DNA from: Centroberyx gerrardi
Lineage: Eukaryota > Chordata > Actinopteri > Beryciformes > Berycidae
Direction: 5' to 3'
DNA: 64,000 bases
NCBI RefSeq assembly: GCF_048128805.1
Contig: NC_136012.1
Span: forward strand, 7,944,121 to 8,008,120
Under the pieces are notes generated by a model that saw only the letters and a program-made list of their open reading frames with translations, had not been told where the DNA came from and ran no database searches. Below are positions 33,672-43,659 of this stretch, one piece after another (the first letter of the stretch is position 1; each line of letters opens with the position of its first letter). Made by a program: the position numbers and the translations under genes.

Positions 33672-33679
33672 CTTTTATA
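33672..33679 (-). promoter_or_regulatory. TATA box of coiled-coil gene copy A
   Basis: The minus strand reads CTATAAAAGAGG about 150 bases before the ATG. Upstream on the same strand lie TGACGTAG and TGACGCAA, which resemble cAMP-response/AP-1 half sites, and a CCAATTGG. Copy B has the same layout but a full TGACGTCG. Confidence 0.65.
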
Positions 33680-33837
33680 GGCTTCTACTGGCGTTCCAAT
33701 TGCGTCATAAAAAAAACTACGTCATCAGGCAGCGTGAAAGCCAATTGGTTGAGAAAAGTTGGCAAGATTCGAAAGATTCCAAACAGGCCACAAGCGCTAT
33801 GCCCCGCTGTATTTCTATGGGCAAAACAAAAAATAAA

Positions 33838-34136
33838 CATTTTCTGTGGTTTTTCTGTATTGTGATAATTTATGTGAAATGTATATGATGTAAATAATTT
33901 GTCGTTACCTTTTCACAGTTATCAAAGAACTGCATCATCATTCAAATGTTTTTTTCTAACAAGCTAATTTAGCAAACACGTTCAAGAGAGGAGTCATGCT
34001 CTCACTTGAAGAAAAAACATGTTAATGATCATGCTGTTGTTTGACAGCCATGAAAATGTAACGTCAAATTATTTACACCATATACATTTCACATAAATTA
34101 TTAGAACACAGAAAAAGCAACCACAGAAAAAGTCGA
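33838..34136. repeat. Inverted repeat at the duplication edge
   Basis: Arms at about 33838-33908 and 34064-34136 are inverted copies (gataatttatgtgaaatgta against tacatttcacataaattatt) at roughly 85 percent identity. Only the left arm exists in copy B, whose similarity stops near 61003, so the duplication breakpoint falls just inside this structure. Confidence 0.7.
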
Positions 34137-35711
34137 TTTATTGTTTATTGTAGGGTTTCACACCGCACTTTGCAGGCGTACGTGGCCTTTATGCCGCATC
34201 ATGGCCATTTGTATCAATTTGCAGTGAAATTATCATATAGCGCTAACTTTATAATGTTAATCATGCCCAAAATATCCATGGCTTCTAACCCCGCGGGGGT
34301 TATCCTCAAGGATTACAATTACTCTTGCTGCTGTAACTGAGTAATTGTACTTTTTTGAGTATTTTCAGTAATCAGCCATTTTACTTGTACTTATTTATGT
34401 TTGACTGAAGTATTTTACTTTGTTGTTTTTGATAACACATTCGTTACAGAGTACAGATGTTGTAGTTTAGTTTCTGCATAAGCATCAGAGACATCTGACC
34501 AGTCAGCCATGAAGAGAAGAGTAATCTGGTTTTATTTTGTAATGTGTTTTTCCAATTAATTATTTTTAGGCCCTTGACTACACCAGACCCAAGAGTTAAC
34601 ATCGCCCGCTTTTATAAACCACTGACAGAGGAGTCAGAAGAAGTAAACACACAATATCACTCTTTATGAACATACAGTCTCTCACCTCTCCACCACGATT
34701 TCCTCTCCTTCCTCTCCCTCCTCTTCCTCTTCCTCCTCCTCTTCTGTCACTGTCCATTCCAAGGCAGCTCATTCAGTCAGTCCATGGCATGGATCTGTGC
34801 TTTGAGTTTATAGCTGTTGTAGAGCTATATATCTTGCACCAAACTGTTTTCTATGTAGCAGTCAACACTTAATAGCTCAAACCCATTGCATAAGATCACT
34901 TTTGATATCCAAAACTGTCACGCTATCTACAAACGGACGAATACGGCCAATGATAAAATATCTTACTTGTCAACAAACGTGCAAGCTCCACTTCCTGTTT
35001 ATTCGAGCTTCCCGGCGGGGTTTCCATTTTCTCCTGGAAACAGCAGACAGCAGCTGCAGGTAAGAAATATTCCTGAACATGAGGAAATGTGTTGTGTTAC
35101 AGACGATAAGTTACAACTCACCCCGATAAACCCAATCATTAAAGTGTCGAGCAGGCGACATAGTAATTTTATAGAGGGGGTGGGATAACTTAGCTAGTTA
35201 ATGTGTTAGCATACATGGGCTTGACAGACAGGCAGCTAGCTGTTTTTGTTGGACAGCCTCGACCACTAGAAACCTGTTTTCCATAATGTATGGCTTACTT
35301 GGATTTTGCTATTTTTTCTCTCATCTGGACGACTTTGCTGTCTTGCTTGTCCATAACTTATTAAGGTTTAGCTTCTAGTGAGAGACTGGGACAAGGGCCT
35401 ACGTCACCATGGCAACGTATAGGAGGACAACATTCTGAAGACACGTGACGGGCAGCTGTCAATCAAACATCTTTCAGCGAGAGAGAGAGACCCTACCTGT
35501 CCTTCAGTGAGTGTCCTGCTTAATTAAAGTATTCATGCTGTTCCTATCAGAGTCTAACATTCTCTCTTAAGCTCAGTTTGTTAAGCTGTGTAAACTGTGT
35601 TATTGTACTCCCAAAGCTGTAGTGACATATCACAATGACAGCAGCATTGTCTCTTTATCTCTCTTTGTCTCTTTTTTTTCTTTCTGTTTCTGTCTCTCTC
35701 TGTCCCAGGTC
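34137..35711. other. Spacer and probable 5' UTR of the zbtb3-like gene
   Basis: No coding gene seen. A possible 5' UTR exon ends at about 35059 (cagcagctgcag then GTAAGA). The last part is a T/C-rich tract leading to acceptor TGTCCCAG before the BTB exon. A decayed repeat lies at about 34310-34460. Confidence 0.45.
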
Positions 35712-36353
35712 ATGGAGTTCCCCCAGCATTCTCAGCAGTTGTTGTCAGCTCTGCGTTCCCAGCGCCAGAGGGGCTTCCTGTGCGACTGTACCGTCCAGGT
35801 GGGCTCATCCCGTTTCCTGGCTCACCGGGCCGTCCTGGCCTCCTGCTCGCCTTTCTTCCACATGTTCTACTCCGACTCTCCGGGGGGCGCCGGCGGAAAC
35901 GGTTCCAGCAGCTCCGTCACGCTGGACAGCGACATCGTCACGGCCACTGCCTTCGGCTTGCTGTTGGACTTTGTGTATGAGGGCGTACTGCAGCTGGAGG
36001 CCCCTCTGCCAGTGGAGGACATATTGGCGGCAGCCAGTTTCCTGCACATGAACGAGGTGGTGCGAGTGTGCAAGAGGAGGCTGCAGAGACGAGGGCCTCT
36101 GGCTGAAGCGGACAGCACTCGTTCTGAAGAGAGCGCTGGAGCGAGGAATGTGACAGAGATGGGGAGGGCGAGGGGGGGCGATGTTGTGCCCGTGGTCGCC
36201 GTGGCGGCAGATCGCTTGAATGCGGTCTCCACGGCGGCGGCGCTTTCATCAGTATCCATAGTGGCAGTGCGGAGTCAGTCGGACTCTGTGAAGTCAGAGA
36301 GGAGGGTCGGTCCCGGGTCGTCACAGGCACGAGCGCAGATATGGCTTTTTTGA
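35712..36353 (+). pseudogene. zbtb3: zbtb3-like BTB exon, truncated
   Basis: ATG at 35712, four bases after acceptor CCCAG. Residues 1-115 are a BTB/POZ domain: [85 protein letters not shown]. This is close to ZBTB3 and next closest to ZBTB18/42; these are zinc-finger transcriptional repressors that dimerise through BTB. The frame breaks at 36339, where unrelated sequence adds QIWLF and a stop. No C2H2 fingers are found downstream. The true continuation resembles 84-260, so the gene is split between two places. Confidence 0.7.
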
Positions 36354-36893
36354 TATTGGCTGATATTTAGAACAAAAAAATCAGTACGGGTTAAATTTTG
36401 TTTCTCTTTACACTGATGAACAATTTAGACTTTTTGTTATGATTAGTTGTTATGGAGGAGCTGCCAGATCATACCCCCCTTCTTTCTCTCATTCTCCAGC
36501 AGTAACCAGCAGCCCTCCTCCAGTCAGTTGTCGGTCAGTGGTCGCCCTGGCCCGGTCGGACTCCGGCCTGCCCCCCAGCCCCCACCAGGACATCCCCCAA
36601 CTGCCCCGGGACTCCATCAGGATACCCTCAGACAGCGTCCACAGACACACACTGGGCGCGGGGCAACAGATGCTCATGTTAATCCACGCACAATCACTGC
36701 CCTCGCGCTTGGAGGCGAACCCAACGCACTCGCCGCCCCAGCGCACACACCCCCAGATCCAAGTCCACAACCCAATATCGCTCCAACACCGAAGCCCGGA
36801 CTTGCACCCGACTCCCCAGGCCCAAACCCTTACAAGACCCAAGTGGAGATGGGAGCGTCGCGCAGATCTGACCCTTCTGGGCAGAGTGAGGAT
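36354..36893 (+). pseudogene. zbtb3-like low-complexity segment, copy 2
   Basis: Similar to 300-870 with small indels. Long open frames persist in two phases (for example QQMLMLIHAQSLPSRLEAN). Ends in the fermt3 fragment at 36894. Confidence 0.4.
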
Positions 36894-37010
36894 GGAGGAG
36901 ATCTACGACCTGACCGAGGTTCCCCTCACCTGAGGTACGCTCATCACCCTCCATTCACATTCAGGGCCTTCAGTGAATTTGCAATTTTGCAAACATGCAA
37001 ACAGTTTCTT
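36894..37010 (+). pseudogene. fermt3: fermt3 exon fragment fused to zbtb3-like DNA, copy 2
   Basis: Same chimeric junction as at 871: EEIYDLTEVPLT followed by TGA where intact kindlin exons have TCA. The donor and first intron bases are kept. The shared junction means it arose before the two copies separated. Confidence 0.75.
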
Positions 37011-37698
37011 TAAAAATTTACTATACTACGAGTATCCATAGCGGCATGTATACACATTTAATTTGATATTTTATGATAGAAAATGGCCTCTTAGTCACTT
37101 AAAGAAAACAGTAATAATAGCAATCTGCCCTCCGTGGTTGTATCTGAGGCTGGTCCAGCAGGGAGGCCACCAATGTTCCCAAAATGAACATTGGTGAAAT
37201 ACAAAGACTATTTTTGTAGACTCCTGGATCTAAACTAGAAACAGGCTACAAGATTTCCGTGTAAACTCACATCTTAATAAAAATAAAGTTGCCACAGGAA
37301 GTTGTAAAGCACCTGTTTCTCAATGTGGAGCTGTTACCATGACGACGTGAAAAGTACAGATTATAAAGCTCCTGTTAAGAACCACAAAATGACAGTGACA
37401 ACCACTGACAGTGAGCTGCCATGAAGAAGCACAACTTTTGACCCGCGCGCTACCGTTGGGCCACAGAGTCTGTTTTATGTTTACAGTAATATTGACATAT
37501 TGAGATTTCACATTATTTCTGTCCTAAATAATGCAACCACATTGAAAAGTCAAAGCCAGTGCGTGGGATGTAACATTAGATTGGATGAAGGTTGTAGAAC
37601 CGCCCACTGCTTGCAATCAAGCACTACTCCAAGAACCACAAAGTTTCACATACAGTGGGTCACCATAGAGAAGTTGTTCTGATTCTGAGAAGAAATTT
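37011..37698. other. fermt3-unit spacer with a deleted tRNA
   Basis: No exon seen. Contains the tRNA-Trp relic at 37439-37470. Confidence 0.45.
37439..37470 (-). pseudogene. tRNA-Trp relic with internal 40-nt deletion
   Basis: Keeps the last 6 bases of the 3' end and the 5' half through the D arm (with one D-stem change, GCCC). The anticodon arm and T arm are deleted. Flanks match the other tRNA units, so it derives from a full copy. Confidence 0.8.
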
Positions 37699-37770
37699 TG
37701 ACCCTGACGTGATTTGAACACGCAACCTTCTGATCTGGAGTCAGACGCGCTACCGTTGCGCCACAGAGTC
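37699..37770 (-). tRNA. tRNA-Trp (CCA), consensus copy
   Basis: 72 nt, identical to 3874-3945 and 39501-39572, with all stems paired and CCA anticodon. Lies antisense, upstream of the fermt3 exon at 38161. The downstream flank on the minus strand reads AAATTTCTTCT, with no run of four T. Confidence 0.92.
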
Positions 37771-38160
37771 TGTTTTACAGCAATGACTCTGAGACAGACC
37801 AGACATTTGACAAAAATGAAGTTAAACTTTATAAATACATTTGTTGGGTTTAAGATATCAGTGTTAAACTAACCATTTAACTGTCCTTGGGCCAATAAAA
37901 TCTCTGGAGTCTTCTGAATGTGCTGGTGATCAATACTGCATTTCCTACACTGATTGATTTGATCAGGTGCCCCTTCTCTAATGCCTTAACATGAATGTCT
38001 GTGAATGTCTCAGTATTACAGCGGTGACATGCTCAGTTTGTGTTTGAAAAGTGAATGAATGAGCGCTGTCAGACTGAACTCAGCAGGATGTGACCTTGTA
38101 TCATGTGTTCATCCATCACCTCATTCGTCTCTCAGCCTCCATCCATCTCTCCCTCCGCAG

Positions 38161-38277
38161 ACATCCGTCACCCTGAGGAGCTCTCCCTCCTTTGGCCGGT
38201 GGAGGAGAAGAAGAAGAAGAAAGATAAAAACTCGGTGGAGGAGATCTACGACCTGACGGAGGTTCCCCTCACCTCAG
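38161..38277 (+). CDS. fermt3: fermt3 exon (IRHPEELSLL), copy 2a
   Basis: IRHPEELSLLWPVEEKKKKK...EEIYDLTEVPLTS matches human kindlin-3 SIRHPEELSLL and the lysine-rich EKKEKKKKEKEPEEELYDL. Acceptor CTCCGCAG, donor GTACGC. It joins in phase to the exon at 39676. A second, nearly identical copy follows at 40904, out of order. Confidence 0.92.
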
Positions 38278-38425
38278 GTACGCTCCTCACCCTCCATTCA
38301 CATTCAGGGCCCGAGTTCAGCAGCCACTCTGAAGGCCTTCAGTGAATTTTTCAAATTCTTTTTTTAATTGGTAGTTCATTGCAAAGGCCTAAAATCCTTG
38401 ACCACAGTTTTCAGTTATTACCACA

Positions 38426-38497
38426 GTACCCTGACGTGATTTGAACACGCAACCTTCTGATCTGGTGTCAGACGCGCTACCGTTGCGCCACAGAGTC
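38426..38497 (-). pseudogene. tRNA-Trp pseudogene with U33 lost
   Basis: The tRNA body is intact, but the anticodon loop reads CACCAGA, so the near-universal U33 is A. The acceptor end is also changed (C72 to A, discriminator to C). Very unlikely to work in translation. Confidence 0.85.
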
Positions 38498-38856
38498 TGT
38501 TTTACATAACTTACTCTGAGACAGACCAGACATTTGAGAAAAATGTTGATAAACTTTTTGAATACATTTGTTGGGTTTAAGATACCAGTGTTATGTTAGT
38601 TGACTTTGATGAGCTTGACTTTTGAAACAGAGAACCAGGCTGAACACTTCACTGAGTAGAAAGCATCGACTTGGCTTTCATCATACAGTACATCCCATAA
38701 TGAATACTCAGATTATGAGTATTCCTGCAGTATATATTTATATATATTTATGTAATTGTCTGTTCTCTTCAACAAGCACAGATCCTGAACAGACCCACGG
38801 CGCGTGTGTTCAATTCAATTCAATGCACTGAAGCATTACGACACGGTTATCGGTTA

Positions 38857-39290
38857 AATAATTCCACTAACATCACTTAGATACCACAGGTAATAACGTG
38901 ACCTACCGTTAAGGTTTTCAGGACAGAAGAAGATGTGGATGTCTGTAAATTGACGGTGAAGAGTGTGGCTCTGTGTGGGATTCAATATGGCATTATCAGT
39001 GTGTGAGACTCAATGTGGCGTTTAGCCCATAGACGAGAGGCCATCTCTTAGTCAAAGACGCCCTCTAGAGGCCATCTCATGAAGCGACATCTCACTGTTA
39101 CCTGACTGACGGACTGACAGACTGACGGACTGACGGACTGACTAACTGACTGACTAACTGACTGACTGACTGACTGACTGACTGACTGACTGACGGATTG
39201 CCTGACGGACGGACTGATGGACTGACTGACTGAATGCCTGACCTGAATGTGCCTCGTTGCCCTCCGCTGCGCCGTGGGAAAAACCAAATT
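38857..39290. repeat. Repeat R, copy 2, with expanded CTGA array
   Basis: Matches 1876-2215. The CTGA/CGGA array is longer here (about 39103-39236) with interspersed variants (ctgacgga, ctaactga), showing independent expansion. Confidence 0.65.
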
Positions 39291-39500
39291 AACCAAATGA
39301 AAAAGACCAGTAAAACAGAATCAATGAAAAAGACAGTGTTTTTCTGAAGTTTAGAGATGTTAGCCTCATAGCAATTCAAGGTGTCACATAGTGTTACACT
39401 GTTATAGCTCTACCAACTATGAATTATGAAGTTCCACATAGAGTCTATTAAGAACCAAAGTTCTATATACAGCCAGTTGCCATAGCGAAACACAAATTTT

Positions 39501-39572
39501 TGACCCTGACGTGATTTGAACACGCAACCTTCTGATCTGGAGTCAGACGCGCTACCGTTGCGCCACAGAGTC
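39501..39572 (-). tRNA. tRNA-Trp (CCA), consensus copy
   Basis: Identical to 3874-3945. It lies antisense about 100 bases before the fermt3 exon at 39676. No oligo-T terminator seen. Confidence 0.92.
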
Positions 39573-39675
39573 TGTTTTACATCACTGACAGGTTCACTAA
39601 TCAGCTGAGACAGACCAAACATCTGACAAAATGATGATAAAAATGATGGTAACCCCCCCCTTCTTTAACCTCCAG

Positions 39676-39844
39676 TGTCCCGGCCCTGCTTGTATAGCGG
39701 CATGCCGGCTCACTTCGCTGACTCGCCCCAGACGGAGGCCGTCTACAAGATGCTGTCCATCTCCCTGCCTCCTCCCAACCCTGAGGCCGTCGCCAAGCTG
39801 TACCAGCCAGCCAGCGTGGTGGACAAGGCCCACATCAACAGCAG
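39676..39844 (+). CDS. fermt3: fermt3 exon (YSGMPAHFADSPQTEAVY), only copy
   Basis: YSGMPAHFADSPQTEAVYKM and AVAKLYQPASVVDKAHINSR match human kindlin-3 [20 protein letters not shown]. Acceptor CCTCCAG, donor GTAGAC. The split arginine codon needs an exon starting with G, such as the one at 2794, which is absent from this copy. The exon is followed directly by a CA microsatellite. Confidence 0.92.
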
Positions 39845-39853
39845 GTAGACCTG

Positions 39854-39856
<3 letters not shown>

Positions 39857-39898
<42 letters not shown>
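39857..39898. repeat. CA microsatellite
   Basis: About 20 CA units just after the donor at 39845. The shorter counterpart in copy 1 is at 2281-2296. Confidence 0.9.
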
Positions 39899-39901
<3 letters not shown>

Positions 39902-40200
39902 GTACACATTGTGCATACATGTGTATTATGCCTATGCATGAAAAATGACTCTGTTTACATCCCTATCATTTCTATTTCTTGTTTCTTGTTTCTCTATCTC
40001 TCTCTCTCGCTCTCTGATTACTGACCTTGTATTCCCTGTTCCTTCTCCTTGTCCCTCCTTCCCTATTCTTCCCTCTCTCTACCTCTCCTTCTTTTTCCTC
40101 TCCCTCCCTCCTTCCCCATTCTTCCCTCTCCTTCTCTTTCCTCTCCCTCTCTCGCCCTTCTCTCCTCTTCTTTTCGCCCTTCCTCTCCTCGGTCCTCCAG

Positions 40201-40308
40201 TACGATGCAGTGCGTCTGACCCAGCTGTATGAGCAGGCCCGCTGGGCCGTCCTGCTGGAGGACATCGACTGCACCGAGGAGGAGATGATGCTGTTTGGAG
40301 CGCTACAG
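40201..40308 (+). CDS. fermt3: fermt3 exon ([14 protein letters not shown]), copy 2
   Basis: Same 36 codons as 3193-3300, with the same long pyrimidine tract before it (40020-40200). The exon that should precede it (WLDSSRS) is missing here, apparently removed within CT-rich sequence at 39975-40015. Confidence 0.92.
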
Positions 40309-40427
40309 GTAGACCAGAAATAATATATATTCAGAGGGCTGTATCTATGAAGATGCGTAAGTACCAAAGTTATGCAGTGATGATGATTCATAGTGATACA
40401 GTGGGCTGCACATAAACAGCCAAATTT

Positions 40428-40499
40428 TGACCCTGACGTGATTTGAACATGCAACCTTCTGATCTGGAGTCAGACGCGCTACCGTTGCGCCACAGAGTC
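40428..40499 (-). tRNA. tRNA-Trp (CCA) with a T-stem mismatch
   Basis: Consensus apart from GCGTG to GCATG in the T stem, which makes one A-C mismatch. May be weakened or inactive. Confidence 0.8.
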
Positions 40500-40903
40500 T
40501 GTTTTACATCATTGACAGGTTCACTAATCAGCTGAGACAAACACAACATCTGGCAAAAATGAAGTTAAACTTTATAAATACATTTGTTGGGTTTAAGATA
40601 TCAGTGTTAAATTAACCATTTAACTGTCCTTGGGCCAATAAAATCTCTGGAGTCTTCTGAATGTGCTGGTGATCAATACTGCATTTCCTACACTGATTGA
40701 TTTGATCAGGTGCCCCTTCTCTAATGCCTTAACATGAATGTCTGTGAATGTCTCAGTATTACAGCGGTGACATGCTCAGTTTGAGTTTGAAAAGTGAATG
40801 AATGAGCGCTGTCAGACTGAACTCAGCAGGATGTGACCTTGTATCATGTGTTCATCCATCACCTCATTCGTCTCTCAGCCTCCATCCATCTCTCCCTCCG
40901 CAG

Positions 40904-41020
40904 ACATCCGTCACCCCGAGGAGCTCTCCCTCCTTCGGCCGGTGGAGGAGAAGAAGAAGAAGAAAGATAAAAACTCGGTGGAGGAGATCTACGACCTGAC
41001 GGAGGTTCCCCTCACCTCAG
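40904..41020 (+). CDS. fermt3: fermt3 exon (IRHPEELSLL), copy 2b, out of order
   Basis: Nearly identical to 38161-38277, and the flanks match for several hundred bases on each side (37800-38430 against 40540-41165). It lies after exons that should follow it in the gene, so it marks a tandem duplication of about 2.7 kb. Confidence 0.92.
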
Positions 41021-41877
41021 GTACGCTCCTCACCCTCCATTCACATTCAGGGCCCGAGTTCAGCAGCCACTCTGAAGGCCTTCAGTGAATTTTTCAAATT
41101 CTTTTTTTAATTGGTAGTTCATTGCAAAGGCCTAAAATCCTTGACCACAGTTTTCAGTTATTACCACAGTTTCACCATGGTAACTGCACTAATCATAGTA
41201 TTTGTAAACAATCATCACAACTTTGTCCTTTGACTTTCAGTTTATGCAGTCCTGCCTATTACTACCTTTATGCACACACAGGTCCACATTGTAATGATAC
41301 AATGGTAGACTTCAATCAGTGTGATTGATGTGGTCTCTAAATACACTTTAACATGAACCATTCTGTCCAGTAGCCAACCTCTCTACCACCTTCCATCTAA
41401 CAACCATGACTGTTTCACTAATCAGCTACATTTTACTACACAAACAAAGCCATACAGTATATATTCCTTATGAGTTGGAAAGCTGAATGCATCATCATAA
41501 AGAAATGAGTAGCAGGGTGTTTAAGGTATTAAAAACCATTTAAAAAGGGCTCTCTATTGTCTGTTCTCTTTAAAAACCAAATGAACCAAATGAAAATGAC
41601 CAGTAAAAAGCCCCCCCCCCCCCCCCCGGAAAGATGGTAAAGGAGACTGTGAGAACACTCTGGGTTTTATCTGAGAACAGTAGAATATTTTCTGCTTTAC
41701 AACTGATAATACTGCTATAGAATAGACCTCAGACTTGGCCATAAAAAATCACTTTAGAAGAATTCCTCACATTCACAATACTTGACTGTCACAGACCATA
41801 GCAATTCATGAATTAACACTTTAGTGTACATAGTGCTGCATCCATGAATTTGTCAATACAGTGTTACACATGCAGTT
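41021..41877. other. fermt3-unit intron DNA
   Basis: No exon seen. A run of about 19 C lies at 41609-41627 and may mark a sequencing or assembly problem. The part from 41625 matches 3620-3870 of copy 1. Confidence 0.5.
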
Positions 41878-41949
41878 TGACCCTGACGTGATTTGAACAC
41901 GCAACCTTCTGATCTGGAGTCAGACACGCTACCGTTGCGCCACAGAGCC
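41878..41949 (-). tRNA. tRNA-Trp (CCA), variant
   Basis: CCA anticodon. Position 2 is G (acceptor GGCTCTG, G-U with 71) and the D stem has a G-U pair. Otherwise consensus. Equivalent in position to the tRNA at 3874. Confidence 0.82.
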
Positions 41950-42227
41950 TGTTTTACATCATTGACAGGTTCACTAATCAGCTGAAACAAACCTTTATAA
42001 ACTTTATAAATACATTTGTTGGGTTTACAGTAAGATACCAGAGTTATGTTAGTAGAATTGAACTGTCCAGGGATTCAGAAGTGGCTTTTGTGTTCTTGAG
42101 TTCAGAAAAAGCTCTGACTTTGATGAGTTTGACTTGGCACTTCACTGTGTAGAAAGCATCGCCTTGGCTTTCATCATATACTATATTTATATATAGGAAA
42201 GTTGAATGCATCATCATAAAGAAACAG

Positions 42228-43216
42228 AGGCCGGTCTCACGAAGTTGGTTCTCAACTGGCTCTGTCAACCCAGGATTTACCTATCCAGCTATGAGCGTGT
42301 TCATGAAAGAGGCGGGGTTTGTAACAAATAGCCAGTCACATGCAACATGGACAGATCCAGATCAGACAGTTTGGATAAGATAAGATGAAAGCATTGATCC
42401 CCGTGGAGAAATTAGATTGTTGCAACAGCAAAAGTAATATGATTCAGCGGGGAGAAATTATAAAATAATCAAACAATAAAAGCCATAGACAATAAATAGA
42501 CCTAATTATAGGATTATATAAACGCAAATTATACTGCTGACATTTCCAACACATGGGTATCGGAAAGAAATGGATACTAACATTGGGTTCTTCTCTCAAG
42601 AAGAACAAATTCTTATAATGAATAAGTGTCAGCATTACAAAACATAACGTTGTTTCTGCTACCAAGGCTAGTGGGGATTACTGGAGGAACTGCCCTGTCA
42701 TTAGGACACAGTGGGCATATTTTCCATTGGTAAAATAGTTTGTGGACACATTGAGGCTGTAAAAAGATTTTCTATTCATAAAGTCGGCCTCATGTTCTTT
42801 GGGGCTGCGGTAATGGAATATGAATGCAATGGACAGAAATCATCGCAATTACTAATATGCATCAGTAAGTTTCATTCATTAATAATGTGGTCAGTTAAGT
42901 GGGCTACCTGCTATATCTCCCATATAATACTTTATCATGGAAAGCAAAGTGATTCTGCTGGTCTGTAAACACGTCTCCATGCGAACAGGACTCCTTACTG
43001 TCTGGTAATTCAAGTATTTTTGTCCATATGGGGATCCTGTAGGAATGGTGACTCCCTGTTTCCAGAGAGCTGATTGGTCAAGAGGATGCATTTTGATCTG
43101 ATAGCCTGAACTTAACCTGCCTAAAGTGAACCACCTTCATGAGACCGAAAAGCCAAGGTTAAACCCAAAGCTGGCTCGCTAACCCACTAATCTTGCTTCG
43201 TGAGACAGGCCTCTGG
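42228..43216. mobile_element. DNA transposon remnant with AGGCCGGTCTCACGAAG ends
   Basis: The left end (agaggccggtctcacgaag) and right end (cttcgtgagacaggcctct) are inverted repeats, about 990 bp apart. The matching sites at about 4275 and 41500 lack the insert. A target duplication cannot be fixed by eye. No transposase frame. A 48-base tandem duplication of the right flank follows (43211-43306). Confidence 0.7.
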
Positions 43217-43530
43217 TAGCAGGCTATTTAAGGTATTAAAAACCATTAAAAAAGGCCTCTGGTAGCAGGCTATTTAAGGTATTAAAAACCATTAAAAAAG
43301 GGCTCTCTATTGTCTGTTCTCTTCAAAAACCAAATGAACCAAATGAAAATATCCAGTAAGAATACATCAGTGAGAAAGACAGACATTGTTTTTCTCAAGT
43401 CTAGAGAAGTTAACCTCCTAGAAGTTCTAGGTGTCTGCAGCAGTAACATGCATAATTCTTAAATGAACACCTTGTTCGTACATGGTTACAGTGTTTTCTC
43501 CTCTGCTCTGTCACACACAAACACATGCAG

Positions 43531-43659
43531 TACCACATCAGCAAGGTGTCCCAGTCGGAGCCCCAGACGCTGAGCTCCAGTGCGGCCATGGAGGACCTGG
43601 AGTCGGCCCTGCCGTCCCTGGAGGTCAAGATGGACCTTCTTGGCCACGAAGCTCTCTAA
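43531..43659 (+). pseudogene. fermt3: Chimeric fermt3 exon joining internal exon to the C-terminus
   Basis: Begins like 4557 (YHISKVSQSEPQTL) but after EVKM it jumps to DLLGHEAL and TAA, the last codons of kindlin-3, then into the fermt3 3' UTR. The frame is kept across the join. The PH domain and all of F3 except the last residues are therefore missing. A DNA-level deletion fused the two exons. A product would lack the integrin-binding F3 domain. Confidence 0.85.

Noticed and set aside
40034..40323. Leucine/serine/proline-rich protein upstream of a fermt3 exon
   Set aside because: It is a translation of the polypyrimidine splice tract joined to the real exon.
1219..41949. tRNA-Trp copies as a tRNA-derived SINE family
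   Set aside because: The bodies stay at tRNA consensus with correct 3' ends, no SINE tail or target duplications follow, and the flanks show they spread as part of the fermt3 unit.
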